A stretch of 64,000 nt of DNA from positions 1 to 64,000 of the forward strand of contig NZ_JAQEGR010000003.1 in the NCBI RefSeq assembly GCF_027667425.1, written 5' to 3'. The stretch is from Fusicatenibacter saccharivorans. GTDB taxonomy: Bacteria; Bacillota; Clostridia; Lachnospirales; Lachnospiraceae. The notes under the pieces are model-generated. The model had not been told where the DNA came from and searched no databases. It saw only the letters and a program-made list of their open reading frames with translations. Below are positions 50,925 to 60,027 of this stretch, piece after piece. Both the position numbers and the translations under genes were made by a program. The number at the start of each line of letters is the position of its first letter. The first letter of the stretch is position 1.

Positions 50925-52121
50925 TTATTGCAAATCGTTGTTGTCGAAGATTTTTAACAGCTTGGTCTTCCGGTTATCGGCCCGGAAGTCTGCCAGCGTC
51001 TGCCGCAGTGTCGTGTGGCGGATACGGTAGGTGTTGGACAGGAAACAGAAAAATGTGATGACCCAGAGAACCGGCCAGAGAAGTACGCATTTATGAAGCT
51101 TTGGGAACCGCAGCTTCATCTGAATATGGCCTTCGTGGAACCAGGCATGGATACCGGTGTGCTGGTAGGAACCGCTGCTGACAATTTTTCTCTGTGTATC
51201 ACTGCCGAAATCGCCGTCTGCGAGAATTTTTTCCAGAAAAATGGCACAGTCAGAGGCAGAGCAGTGAACCTGCGGATCAATGGAGGCAGAAAGACCGAAA
51301 TAAATACGGCAGGATTCCAGAATCAGCTCATAAAGATGAAAAATTTTCGATTCCCGGCACCAGAAGTGGATTTTTTCAAAATTAACCTCGGAGGCATAAC
51401 GTTCCAGATACAGAGTGAAATCGCAGAGCAGACGGCTGCCAAAACCGCTGTAGAGGTAATGCTTGAGCATGTGATGCAGCATGTAAAACACATTTTCCGT
51501 TGGCGGCAGTACCGGATAGGTCTGACCGTAGAGTTCCACGAAAGATGGTTTCAGATGACTGGCGGAAAAAATTTCGTCCACCAGTTCATTGGCCCGGGAA
51601 AACTGATAAATACCGACGATGCGGTAATGGAGTTCCAGCGTAAAGGAGCGGCCAGTCTCGGGAAAAGTGAAGCGGTAGGTGACATGGTGATCGCTCTCCT
51701 CCGGCTCCTCCGTGTAGCCATGAGCGTTAAGAATCCGGCAGGCACGGGAAAAAGCATCTTTTTCGGGAATATAAAGATCCAGATCTCCCAGCTTCCGATA
51801 TTCGGGAATGGGATAATTGGCGGCGAGACTGATGCCCTTTAAGAGAAAGCAGGGAATCTTCTCCGCAAGGAGGAGCGAAAAAGTAAGGCGTGTAAAATGT
51901 TCCAGCTGATAATAGGAGAGCAGCATCTGCTTCGTCTGCTGTTTGAGAGCAGAAAACTGCGGCTGCTGTTCAAAATATGGCAGAAGAAACGGAAGCGAAC
52001 AGTGTTTTTCGGCCAGACGGTATAAGGCGGACGGATCCACACCATCAAGCGGGACCGGTTCGGACAAATCCGTGCATAAATTTTTTAAAATCTGTAAATA
52101 AACGGCATCAAGCGGCTGCAT
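50925..52121 (-). CDS. NTP_transf_5-type nucleotidyltransferase family protein
   Basis: The 398-residue protein matches the uncharacterised nucleotidyltransferase family (PF14907 type). The core is FLLKGISLAANYPIPEYRKLGDLDLYI, where the KG motif and the GDLDLYI aspartates form the nucleotidyltransferase site, followed by LELHYRI. A helical C-terminal half ends with a hydrophobic segment (about 345-362). Such proteins often sit beside PqqD-like genes in polysaccharide and peptide-modification loci, as here, where a PqqD gene is divergent. The substrate is unknown. Confidence 0.8.
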   Translation of the reverse strand: MQPLDAVYLQILKNLCTDLSEPVPLDGVDPSALYRLAEKHCSLPFLLPYFEQQPQFSALKQQTKQMLLSYYQLEHFTRLTFSLLLAEKIPCFLLKGISLAANYPIPEYRKLGDLDLYIPEKDAFSRACRILNAHGYTEEPEESDHHVTYRFTFPETGRSFTLELHYRIVGIYQFSRANELVDEIFSASHLKPSFVELYGQTYPVLPPTENVFYMLHHMLKHYLYSGFGSRLLCDFTLYLERYASEVNFEKIHFWCRESKIFHLYELILESCRIYFGLSASIDPQVHCSASDCAIFLEKILADGDFGSDTQRKIVSSGSYQHTGIHAWFHEGHIQMKLRFPKLHKCVLLWPVLWVITFFCFLSNTYRIRHTTLRQTLADFRADNRKTKLLKIFDNNDLQ

Positions 52122-52200
52122 AAGATACTCCTTTGGGGAAAAGATTTTTCAAATATGTTTTAGTATATCACAAAATGGAAAAAGAAAGTGCAGAGAAATA

Positions 52201-52267
52201 AAACTTTATTACAGATATCAATAAAAAGCAAAATAAAGTTTACAATGCAATTGGGTAGGGCTATAAT
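52201..52267 (+). promoter_or_regulatory. Pel operon promoter with upstream inverted repeat
   Basis: TTTACA (52239-52244), 17 bases, TATAAT (52262-52267). A perfect 10-base inverted repeat AAACTTTATT (52201-52210) / AATAAAGTTT (52232-52241) overlaps the -35 box and lies between the divergent genes, so it could be an operator controlling both. Confidence 0.65.
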
Positions 52268-52338
52268 AGAACTATTAGTATCCTTGTTTTTCTCTGAGGT
52301 AAGAAAGAAAAGCAAGACGCAGAAGAATGGAGATAAAA

Positions 52339-52608
52339 ATGACCAGAAAAGGTGATTTTGTACTCAGACAGATTGCAGACGAATATGTTCTGATTCCATA
52401 TGGGGCGACGGCGGAAAAGATGAATCAGGTACTCACACTGAGTGAAACAGCAGCTTTTATTTACGAGCAGACCGGCGATGCCGTATCTGCAAAAGAGATT
52501 GCAAAACGGCTCGGAAAAGCTTACGATATGCCGGCGGAGGAAGTGCAGGAGGACGTAAACGCAGTGCTGGAAACATTCCGAAACTATGGTATCCTGGAGC
52601 GTGTTTGA
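52339..52608 (+). CDS. PqqD-like protein (peptide-recognition fold)
   Basis: The 89-residue protein matches the PqqD family, winged-helix domains that bind precursor peptides in modification systems: FVLRQIADEYVLIPYGA, then MNQVLTLSETAAFIYEQT and a helical end. PqqD-like proteins also appear in exopolysaccharide loci, where their role is unknown. The start at 52339 has GGAG at a good distance and is preferred over an in-frame ATG at 52327. It is first in the Pel operon, 28 bases before the PelD-like gene. Confidence 0.85.
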   Translation: MTRKGDFVLRQIADEYVLIPYGATAEKMNQVLTLSETAAFIYEQTGDAVSAKEIAKRLGKAYDMPAEEVQEDVNAVLETFRNYGILERV

Positions 52609-52636
52609 AAAATCTACGAAAACGGCGAGGTAGCGT

Positions 52637-54817
52637 ATGATAGTATTTTTAGTCGGCGGCGAGAGCAGACTGATGGATGCTCTGATCACCAAAATGGAAA
52701 AAGACGGACATAAGACATATCTGCTGACCGGAAAGCGGGATGGAAGAGGAAAGTACCGCCGCGTCTTCGAACGGTATAATTTCCCCTACGACAGCGAGAG
52801 CGTGCGGGAAATTTTTACCAATGTAAACCCGGATCTTGTTATTTTTCTCGGAGCTTACGATACCAACTATGACTGGAGTGATGCCAGAAGAGAGTCGGTC
52901 CGTTACACCGCAGATCTGACAAACCTTCTTTCGGCGTATGCATTTAAACAAAATGGTCGTTTTGTGTACCTGTCTTCCGAAGTTGTTTATGGCCGGTCTT
53001 ACAGCAGCGATATCCACGAAACGGAACCGGCATCGTCCAAAAGCTTTCAGGCAATGGCGATTTTGCAGGGAGAAAATATCTGCAAAAGCTATCGTGACAC
53101 CAGAGAGATGGACACGCGGGTTCTGCGCTTCGATCATATGTATGATATTCCACGGAAAGGAAAGGCCGACAATAACCCATGTTTCCAGATGATGCTGGAA
53201 ATGCTGAAAACCAATCAGATTGCAGCAAACAGCCGAAATGTTTTTTCCATGATTTATCAGAGCGATGCGGTGGAGTTTGCGTACCGCGTGATGATGGCAG
53301 AGCATCCGAAATATCCGCTGTATCACATTTCTTCCGGCGAGGTCATCAGTCAGATGAAACTGGCAGAGCTGATTCAGCAGAATGCGGGAGACGGAACGAC
53401 GATTCGGGATGATACCGTCGGGGAGGGCTATCGCCTGGTGCTGGATGGCAGACGGTACAGGAAAGAATTTGACGGAAAAATTTTTGTCCCATACGAAGAA
53501 GGCGTAAAAGCTGTTGTAGAGTATATGAAGAAATACAGCAGTTCCTTTTTACAGAGAGAAGATACGGGCGCCGGATGGGGCAACCGGGTCTGGAGACTGC
53601 TGGTGCGGATTTTCCGCATGCTGGCTCCGTATCTGGAAAACCTGATCTGTTTTATCCCGTTCTTTATGATTCATAACCGTGCGGTCGGCAGCCAGTATTT
53701 TGCAAAGCTGGATGCGTATCTTTTGTATGTGCTTTTGTTTGCGATTGTGTATGGACAGCAGCAGGCGATCTTCTCAGCGCTTCTGGCGACGGCTGGCTAC
53801 TGTTTCCGCCAGATGTATAACCAGAGCGGTCTGGAAGTGCTGATGGATTACAGTACGTATATCTGGATGGCGCAGCTTTTTATCCTGGGCATGGTAGTCG
53901 GTTACATGCGTGACCAGATTCATCATATCAAAAAGGACGATCAGGAGGAGATCGGCTATCTGCACGGACAGCTTGGCGATATGACTGAGATCAACGACAG
54001 CAATGTGCGGATGAAACAGATTTTTGAACTGCAGCTTGTCAACCAGAAGGACAGTCTTGGAAAAATTTATGAAATTACATCGTCACTGGATCAATACGGT
54101 GCCTATGAGGTGCTTTTCTATGCAGCACAGACGATTTCCAAGCTGATGAATACGGAGGATGTGGCGGTTTACACCGTTGCCAACCAGTCGTATGCGCGTC
54201 TCTTTTCCTTTACTTCGCCGACGGCCAGAAAGCTGGGAAATTCCATCCGCTACCCGGAGATGGAAGCGATGTATACGGATCTGAAAGAACGCCGCGTATT
54301 CATCAACAAGACGATGGATGAGCGCTATCCGCTGATGGCGCAGGCCATTTATGCGGAGGATGAAATGCAGATCATTCTGATGCTGTGGGGACTTCCGTGG
54401 GACCGCATGAACCTGGCCGAGTCCAATCGTCTGACGGTCATCAGCTATCTGATTCAGAATGCGGTTGTCCGTGCAAACCGTTATCTGGAAGCACTCCGGG
54501 AGCACCGTTATCTGGGCAACAGCAGCATTTTGGAAAAAGAGGCATTTACACAGCTGGTAAGTGCGTTTTTTGAGGCAAAGCGGAATGGACTGACAGAATG
54601 TTCCCTGGTAAAGATTACCTGCGGAGAAGAAAAATATCTGGAAGCAGCAGAGGTGCTCGGAAAGAAACTGCGACAGACCGATTACGTCGGAATGCTGGAT
54701 GGCGGCCTGTATGTATTGCTTTCGGATACAGAGGAAAAGAATGCGCTGGGTGTTATTACTCGTTTTGCAGAAGCTGGATATGAGAGTACAATTGCAAATG
54801 GGGAGGTGGCCGCATGA
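52637..54817 (+). CDS. pelD: PelD-like c-di-GMP receptor with fused degenerate SDR epimerase domain
   Basis: PelD is the inner-membrane c-di-GMP receptor that activates Pel polysaccharide synthesis. This 726-residue protein has an extended-SDR (NAD epimerase) domain (about 1-295), a membrane cluster of about four helices (330-423), a linker helix, a GAF domain (about 480-610) and a degenerate GGDEF domain (about 625-726). The GGDEF signature reads DGGLY, but the I-site RxxD is intact (Arg679-Gln-Thr-Asp682), as in Pseudomonas and Bacillus PelD. In the SDR part YLSSEVVYG (111-119) is kept. The YxxxK catalytic pair appears as F137-xxx-A141 and the glycine-rich loop is altered, so it is probably not an active epimerase. 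It overlaps the next gene by 4 bases. Confidence 0.85.
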   Translation: MIVFLVGGESRLMDALITKMEKDGHKTYLLTGKRDGRGKYRRVFERYNFPYDSESVREIFTNVNPDLVIFLGAYDTNYDWSDARRESVRYTADLTNLLSAYAFKQNGRFVYLSSEVVYGRSYSSDIHETEPASSKSFQAMAILQGENICKSYRDTREMDTRVLRFDHMYDIPRKGKADNNPCFQMMLEMLKTNQIAANSRNVFSMIYQSDAVEFAYRVMMAEHPKYPLYHISSGEVISQMKLAELIQQNAGDGTTIRDDTVGEGYRLVLDGRRYRKEFDGKIFVPYEEGVKAVVEYMKKYSSSFLQREDTGAGWGNRVWRLLVRIFRMLAPYLENLICFIPFFMIHNRAVGSQYFAKLDAYLLYVLLFAIVYGQQQAIFSALLATAGYCFRQMYNQSGLEVLMDYSTYIWMAQLFILGMVVGYMRDQIHHIKKDDQEEIGYLHGQLGDMTEINDSNVRMKQIFELQLVNQKDSLGKIYEITSSLDQYGAYEVLFYAAQTISKLMNTEDVAVYTVANQSYARLFSFTSPTARKLGNSIRYPEMEAMYTDLKERRVFINKTMDERYPLMAQAIYAEDEMQIILMLWGLPWDRMNLAESNRLTVISYLIQNAVVRANRYLEALREHRYLGNSSILEKEAFTQLVSAFFEAKRNGLTECSLVKITCGEEKYLEAAEVLGKKLRQTDYVGMLDGGLYVLLSDTEEKNALGVITRFAEAGYESTIANGEVAA

Positions 54818-55770
54818 GCATAAACGGAACACTGGCGTTTGTGATCCTGTGGATCGTGAATGCTCTGATTGCGCTTGTGTATCTGCTGGTTGGAATTTTC
54901 CTTTATGTTCCGGCGTGTGATCTGAAAAGAGAGCAGGGGGAGGAGATTCAGTACGACAATCGGAGAGCATTTTTTATTCGTTTTATCGTCATGGTTCTCT
55001 GCCCGGTCGTCGGTCCGGCATTTTTTCTGTGCAGTTATCTGATTTACAAGACGGTATTCCGCCAGGCGGTCGATCTGGAAGATGTTATTTTCAGCAAGGA
55101 ACGTGTGCAGACACATCTGAAAGCGGACGAGGAGCGGGAGCGCAACATGGCGCCGCTGGAAGAATCGCTTGCCGTCAGTGACAAGCGGAATATGCGTATG
55201 CTGATGCTGAATGTGATCCGCGGAGATATGCAAAAATCCCTGGAATCCATTACCATGGCACTGAACAGCGAAGATTCTGAGACATCCCATTATGCGGCCT
55301 CGGTATTGCGGGATGAGCTGAACGATTTCCGGTCCAATGTGCAGAAAATGTACACGCAGATGCAGCAGGAAACAGAGACGGAAACAGAATGTGAAGAAAT
55401 GCTGATCGATTATATGAATCGAATTTTAAGTCAGAAAATTTTTACAACAATGGAGCAGACCAAGTATGTCAATATGCTGGAAGAAGCGGCCGAATCGCTG
55501 TACCAGAAAAACGGTGCACGAATTACGGCAGACCGGTACGAGGGACTGTGCCTGAAACTTCTGGATTTAAAAAAAATTCCGGAAACCGAAAAGTGGTGTA
55601 TGCGTCTGGCACGGCAGCACGGAAATGCGCTGGCAGCGTATACCTGCCGGTTAAAACTGTATTTCACAATGGGGGAAAAAGAGAAATTCTTCGAAGTTTT
55701 GCAGGAACTGAAAGAGTCTGATATTATTATTGATAATGAGACGCTGGAGCTGATCCGGATTTTCAGTTAA
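54814..55770 (+). CDS. PelE-like membrane TPR protein
   Basis: The 318-residue protein has two membrane helices near the N-terminus (about 6-32 and 52-78) and a long helical cytoplasmic part with TPR-like repeats. These include LMLNVIRGDMQKSLESITMALNSED followed by helical pairs to the C-terminus. In Pel systems PelE has this layout and bridges PelD and the other membrane components. The start overlaps pelD (ATGA), showing translational coupling. Primary sequence similarity is weak by eye, so the assignment rests on layout and position. Confidence 0.7.
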   Translation: MSINGTLAFVILWIVNALIALVYLLVGIFLYVPACDLKREQGEEIQYDNRRAFFIRFIVMVLCPVVGPAFFLCSYLIYKTVFRQAVDLEDVIFSKERVQTHLKADEERERNMAPLEESLAVSDKRNMRMLMLNVIRGDMQKSLESITMALNSEDSETSHYAASVLRDELNDFRSNVQKMYTQMQQETETETECEEMLIDYMNRILSQKIFTTMEQTKYVNMLEEAAESLYQKNGARITADRYEGLCLKLLDLKKIPETEKWCMRLARQHGNALAAYTCRLKLYFTMGEKEKFFEVLQELKESDIIIDNETLELIRIFS

Positions 55771-55810
55771 GCAGGAAGAAAAAGAAAAGCAGAAAGGAGG
55801 AACAGAGATT

Positions 55811-58156
55811 ATGACAATGAAATGGCTTACAATTTTACAGTTTCTGGAAATTGTCGCGGCATATGGCATTGTAACTTTGTTCCTCCCATGGCTGGTACTC
55901 CGGAAGCGGTTCCGCCGTTTTTCTGCTGCGGAACAGCTGACCGGATATTTTTTTGCGGGAAATTTTTATATCATCTATCTGGTATATCTGCTGCAGTTTC
56001 TTCATATCAGCAATCGTGTGACACTGACGGCAGGCACCGTGGGGCCGTTTCTTCTGGTGTGGATCTGGAAAAGAAGAAGTAAGATTCCAGGTGTGATCGA
56101 GTGGGTTCTGGAGAATGTAGAGCGTCTGCTGAGTGGAGAACGTGGAAAGAAAACTTCGCTTGTGCAGCTGCGAGGGACCATTTACAGGCGGTTTTTCCGT
56201 GGAAAAAGAAAGCAATGGCTGAATGTGCTGCTGGAGCTTGCTGTGATGGGGGCCGCGATTGCGGCAATTACGTATGTCTATGGGCCGAATATGATCGAAG
56301 CTTACGGTTATAAAGCCAGTGATATCCCGGTACACAACTACTGGATCAATGAGCTGGATCGGAACAACATCTGGGTTGCAGGTGTGTACCCGTATGGATT
56401 TCACATCGTGATTTATTATCTGCATATGGTGTTTGGGATCAAAACGTATGTCTTGCTGCGGATCTTTGGCGTAGTGCAGACATATTTTGTATATCTGGCA
56501 ATGGTTGTGGCGCTGAAAATGGTGTGCAAGGGAAGATTTACTCCATATCTTGGCGTGCTGTTCTATGTGATGGATATTTTTAACCGGAATACGTATGCAA
56601 GATTTGAAGGTGCGCTGCCGCAGGAATTCAGTATGATCTTTATTCTGACGTCTGTCTGCATGGCGATCCGTTTTTTTCAGGAATTTGCAAAAGAGCAGAA
56701 GGCAGAAGAGAATGAAAAAAAAGAACTGGATCAAAACTGCCGTTGGTATCTGATCCAGTTTGCCATTGGATTTTCGCTTACGCTGACGATCCACTTTTAC
56801 AGCACGATGATCGCCGGGCTGTTTTGCATTGGCGTTGCAGTCGGCTTTTGTTTCCGGTTTGCCCGGTGGAAGTATTTCCGCAGAATTATGGCAACGGGAA
56901 TCCTGAGTGTGCTGCTTTCTGTACTGCCCATGGCGGCGGGTGTTGCGATGGGAAAAGGACTGCAGGGATCCCTGTACTGGGGATTAAGTGTTATCAATGG
57001 AGGAAAGGATGATGAAACGGAAGCGACAGATTCTCTGGTGGAAAATACAGAGCTGAGCACCATTTCGGAAAGTGAGGGGACAGAAAACAGGGATGGCGGC
57101 TCAACAGTCAGTGCATCACAGGTCGAGGCGCTGAAAAAAGCGGCTGAAGAGAAACTGGCAGAACAAGCGAAGGAGCAGCAGAAGCCATTAAAGGAACGTT
57201 TAAAAGAAAAATTTGCAGCAGTTCGAAGCAGCATTCGCGTAAATGTGATGAATGTAAAACCATATATTGTGGAAATTACCCTGGGAAGTATTGTGCTTTT
57301 GGCTGCGCTTGGAAGTTTGATGGTGCTTTTACGGGAGATTGATTTTGCGGGAGTGATTTTTTCCACTGCCTTTTATCTGCTCTGTATGTGCTGTCTGCAA
57401 TGTGCATCCCTGCTGCATTTGCCGGCATTGATGGATCCAAACCGCTGCAGCATTTTCCTTTGCTATTCGGTTTGTTTTTCATGGACGCTGGGAGCAGATG
57501 CCATCGTACATCTCCTGATACGATGGTGGAAGAAAAGATGGGTCAGCAATGTTGCATCTATCCTTACTTTAGTCATAGCGGTTTCTGCTGTGATATCAAA
57601 TGGTCTTCTGAGAAAGCCGATTGTTGTAGACGCTCTGGAAGATAATGGAGCGATTGCCTGCGTTACCAATATTTTAAAAGAAAACAGGAATTTCACCTGG
57701 ACCATCTGCTCTGCCGATGATGAACTTCGAATGACGGAGTTTTACGGCTACCATTATGAGACCATTACTTTTCTGCGTGAACTGCAGGATCTGGAAAAAA
57801 ATCCGGAGATCATTATGCCGACACAGAATGTATATTTTTTTGTGGAAAAAATTCCAATTGATTATGCGGGAAGTACCAACCACAAAGAAGTAACCGTGGA
57901 GGGAGCAGAAGCATCCCTTCCGTCAGCAGGCGGAATTGAACCGTATTTTGCAGAAAACCGGTGGTATACGATGTGCCATATTTATTACTGGACACAGAAA
58001 TTTAAAGAACTTTATCCAGACGAGATGGAAGTCTATTATGAAACAGACAGTTTTATTTGTTATCGTGTACAGCAGAACGTAAACAGTCCGTACAATTTTG
58101 CAATTGATTACGGATATAACAATCCAACGCCAAAGGCAGGAAGCGAGGAAGAATAG
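55811..58156 (+). CDS. Large polytopic membrane protein (GT-C-like) in the Pel operon
   Basis: The 781-residue protein has about 12 hydrophobic segments. One loop (about 170-195; GYKASDIPVHNYWINELDRNN) resembles the acidic/His loop of GT-C glycosyltransferases. A charged coiled-coil-like insert (about 400-475) lies mid-protein, and a soluble, probably extracellular domain of about 180 residues ends it. No signature lets me name it. Its place between PelE-like and DUF2194-like genes suggests polymer synthesis, modification or attachment. AAAGGAGG precedes the start. It is 3 bases from the next gene. Confidence 0.7.
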   Translation: MTMKWLTILQFLEIVAAYGIVTLFLPWLVLRKRFRRFSAAEQLTGYFFAGNFYIIYLVYLLQFLHISNRVTLTAGTVGPFLLVWIWKRRSKIPGVIEWVLENVERLLSGERGKKTSLVQLRGTIYRRFFRGKRKQWLNVLLELAVMGAAIAAITYVYGPNMIEAYGYKASDIPVHNYWINELDRNNIWVAGVYPYGFHIVIYYLHMVFGIKTYVLLRIFGVVQTYFVYLAMVVALKMVCKGRFTPYLGVLFYVMDIFNRNTYARFEGALPQEFSMIFILTSVCMAIRFFQEFAKEQKAEENEKKELDQNCRWYLIQFAIGFSLTLTIHFYSTMIAGLFCIGVAVGFCFRFARWKYFRRIMATGILSVLLSVLPMAAGVAMGKGLQGSLYWGLSVINGGKDDETEATDSLVENTELSTISESEGTENRDGGSTVSASQVEALKKAAEEKLAEQAKEQQKPLKERLKEKFAAVRSSIRVNVMNVKPYIVEITLGSIVLLAALGSLMVLLREIDFAGVIFSTAFYLLCMCCLQCASLLHLPALMDPNRCSIFLCYSVCFSWTLGADAIVHLLIRWWKKRWVSNVASILTLVIAVSAVISNGLLRKPIVVDALEDNGAIACVTNILKENRNFTWTICSADDELRMTEFYGYHYETITFLRELQDLEKNPEIIMPTQNVYFFVEKIPIDYAGSTNHKEVTVEGAEASLPSAGGIEPYFAENRWYTMCHIYYWTQKFKELYPDEMEVYYETDSFICYRVQQNVNSPYNFAIDYGYNNPTPKAGSEEE

Positions 58157-58158
58157 AG

Positions 58159-60027
58159 ATGGTTTCGCGTAGAAATTTTGTAGCAATTACAATCATTATG
58201 GCGATCGTTCTTTTCTTATTCCAGGGATTGAATGTGGCAAGAGAAAAGCTGAACTATTACGATACAAATGCATATGCGAAGGATAAAGAAACGTTAGCGG
58301 ATGGAAGCGGAGCATTTGGAGCAGTGGATGCTTCCGATCAGATTAACATAGAGGGCAGCAGGGGAACCATTGTTTATATCGGAGCAGAAAAGAGCGACTC
58401 TATCGGTACCGTTGTTCAGGAATGGTGCCGGTATATGAAATATGAGTCAGCAGTCTATTCATCGATAACAAAATATGAGAAAGCAATGGAGAAAAAAGAT
58501 ACCAGGCTGCCGGAAATGGTGATTGTGAATTCGGAAAATATAGACTGGACAACCGTAAAGGATACCGTGGAACTGCAAAAATGTACAGAACAGGGGATTC
58601 ATCTTGTATTTGCAAATCTGCCTGATGTTTCTGTGATAAAAAAGAATCAGAAATTCATGGAATTGCTTGGCATCAAAAAAATTACAGCAGATCAGGTAAC
58701 GGTGAAGGGAATGGATTTGTATGCGAATCTGATGCTTGGCGGAGAAAACATTTATGAGGCGAAGAAACAGGAAGAGAAAAAGATGCAGGATCTTGAACTG
58801 ACTTTTCCGTGGTTTAAACTGGCAGGTGGTACGAAAGCTTATATGAAAGGTATTCCGGAAGACAGTACCTTAAAAGTGCAGGAACATCCCGTTGCAATCT
58901 GGCGAAAAAGTACGGGAAATGCCTATGTTTTTGCAGTAAACGGAGATTATATGGAGGATGAAACGGGACTTGGAATCCTGACCGGAATGCTTTACGAGAC
59001 AAGAGATTATCTGATTTACCCGGTCGTAAATGCACAGAATCTGATTGCTGCTAATTTTCCGGTTCTGACAGAGGAAAATACAGCACAGATGCAGGAGATT
59101 TACGGCAACACAGCAACAGCTGTTAACCGTGATATCATCTGGCCCTCTTTTGCTTCTGTTTATGAAAAGAATCATCTCGGACTGACCTGTATGCTGGCGC
59201 CGAAGCTTGATTACAGCAGTACAACAAAACCAGATGGCAGTATGCTGAACTATTATGTGAAACTGATTAATGAGCAAAAAGGGGAAACAGGGCTTTCCGG
59301 TACTTGTGAGTCAGAAACGGATGTGATACAGAAACTGCAGGAAGATCAGGAGTTCATGCAAAAAAAATTGAATACGTTTGCTTTTTCTTCTTTTTACGCT
59401 GGAGAACAGACGGATGAAGAAATGGAAAAAGCATTGCAGCAGCCTGTTCTTGAACAGATTCGTACGGTTGTAAAAGCCAAGGATACCGAGGGGGATATTG
59501 TAAGATATCAGAACGATCAGGTTACAAGCCAGAAAGTGATATCGGAAGAAGAGGAGCAATTTACATACCGTTCCTGGATGAAAGTAAAGAGTGTGGAATC
59601 TGCACTTGGATATACCAGTGTTCTGCTGGATTTGGATGCTATTCTTTATCCGAAAACAGAAGAGGATCGCTGGGAAAATATCGGCAAGGAATTTGCGGCG
59701 AATCTTTCTACGTACTGGAAGCTATTCTCCGGTTTTGACGGCACGACCGTATCGGAATGTGACACCAGAATCCGGACATTTCTGAATTCCCGTTATGAAG
59801 ATGACAGAGAAGACAATGCCATCACATTAAGGACAACAGGAACCGATGAAACAGCGTATTATGTTCTTCGCACGCACAATGAAGATGTCAGAAAAGTTAC
59901 AGGCGGAACAGCAGAAAAACTTGAAGATTCCGCGTGGCTGATTCGCGCAGAGCAAAGTGAGGTAAGGATTACGCTTGGAGCATCGGATCAACGGTATTAC
60001 TATGAGAAAGGGGCGAAAAACGAATGA
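58159..60027 (+). CDS. DUF2194-like extracellular membrane-anchored protein (PelA-position)
   Basis: The 622-residue protein has one N-terminal membrane helix (about 8-24) and a long extracellular part. A nucleotide- or sugar-binding-like region occupies about 55-290 and a TIM-barrel/deacetylase-like region about 290-560. Segments such as DIIWPSFASVYEKNHLGLTCML and LDYSSTTKPDGSML recall DUF2194 proteins, which take the place of PelA in Gram-positive Pel loci. The metal-binding residues of a carbohydrate deacetylase are not clear by eye. It overlaps pelF by 4 bases. Confidence 0.65.
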   Translation: MVSRRNFVAITIIMAIVLFLFQGLNVAREKLNYYDTNAYAKDKETLADGSGAFGAVDASDQINIEGSRGTIVYIGAEKSDSIGTVVQEWCRYMKYESAVYSSITKYEKAMEKKDTRLPEMVIVNSENIDWTTVKDTVELQKCTEQGIHLVFANLPDVSVIKKNQKFMELLGIKKITADQVTVKGMDLYANLMLGGENIYEAKKQEEKKMQDLELTFPWFKLAGGTKAYMKGIPEDSTLKVQEHPVAIWRKSTGNAYVFAVNGDYMEDETGLGILTGMLYETRDYLIYPVVNAQNLIAANFPVLTEENTAQMQEIYGNTATAVNRDIIWPSFASVYEKNHLGLTCMLAPKLDYSSTTKPDGSMLNYYVKLINEQKGETGLSGTCESETDVIQKLQEDQEFMQKKLNTFAFSSFYAGEQTDEEMEKALQQPVLEQIRTVVKAKDTEGDIVRYQNDQVTSQKVISEEEEQFTYRSWMKVKSVESALGYTSVLLDLDAILYPKTEEDRWENIGKEFAANLSTYWKLFSGFDGTTVSECDTRIRTFLNSRYEDDREDNAITLRTTGTDETAYYVLRTHNEDVRKVTGGTAEKLEDSAWLIRAEQSEVRITLGASDQRYYYEKGAKNE

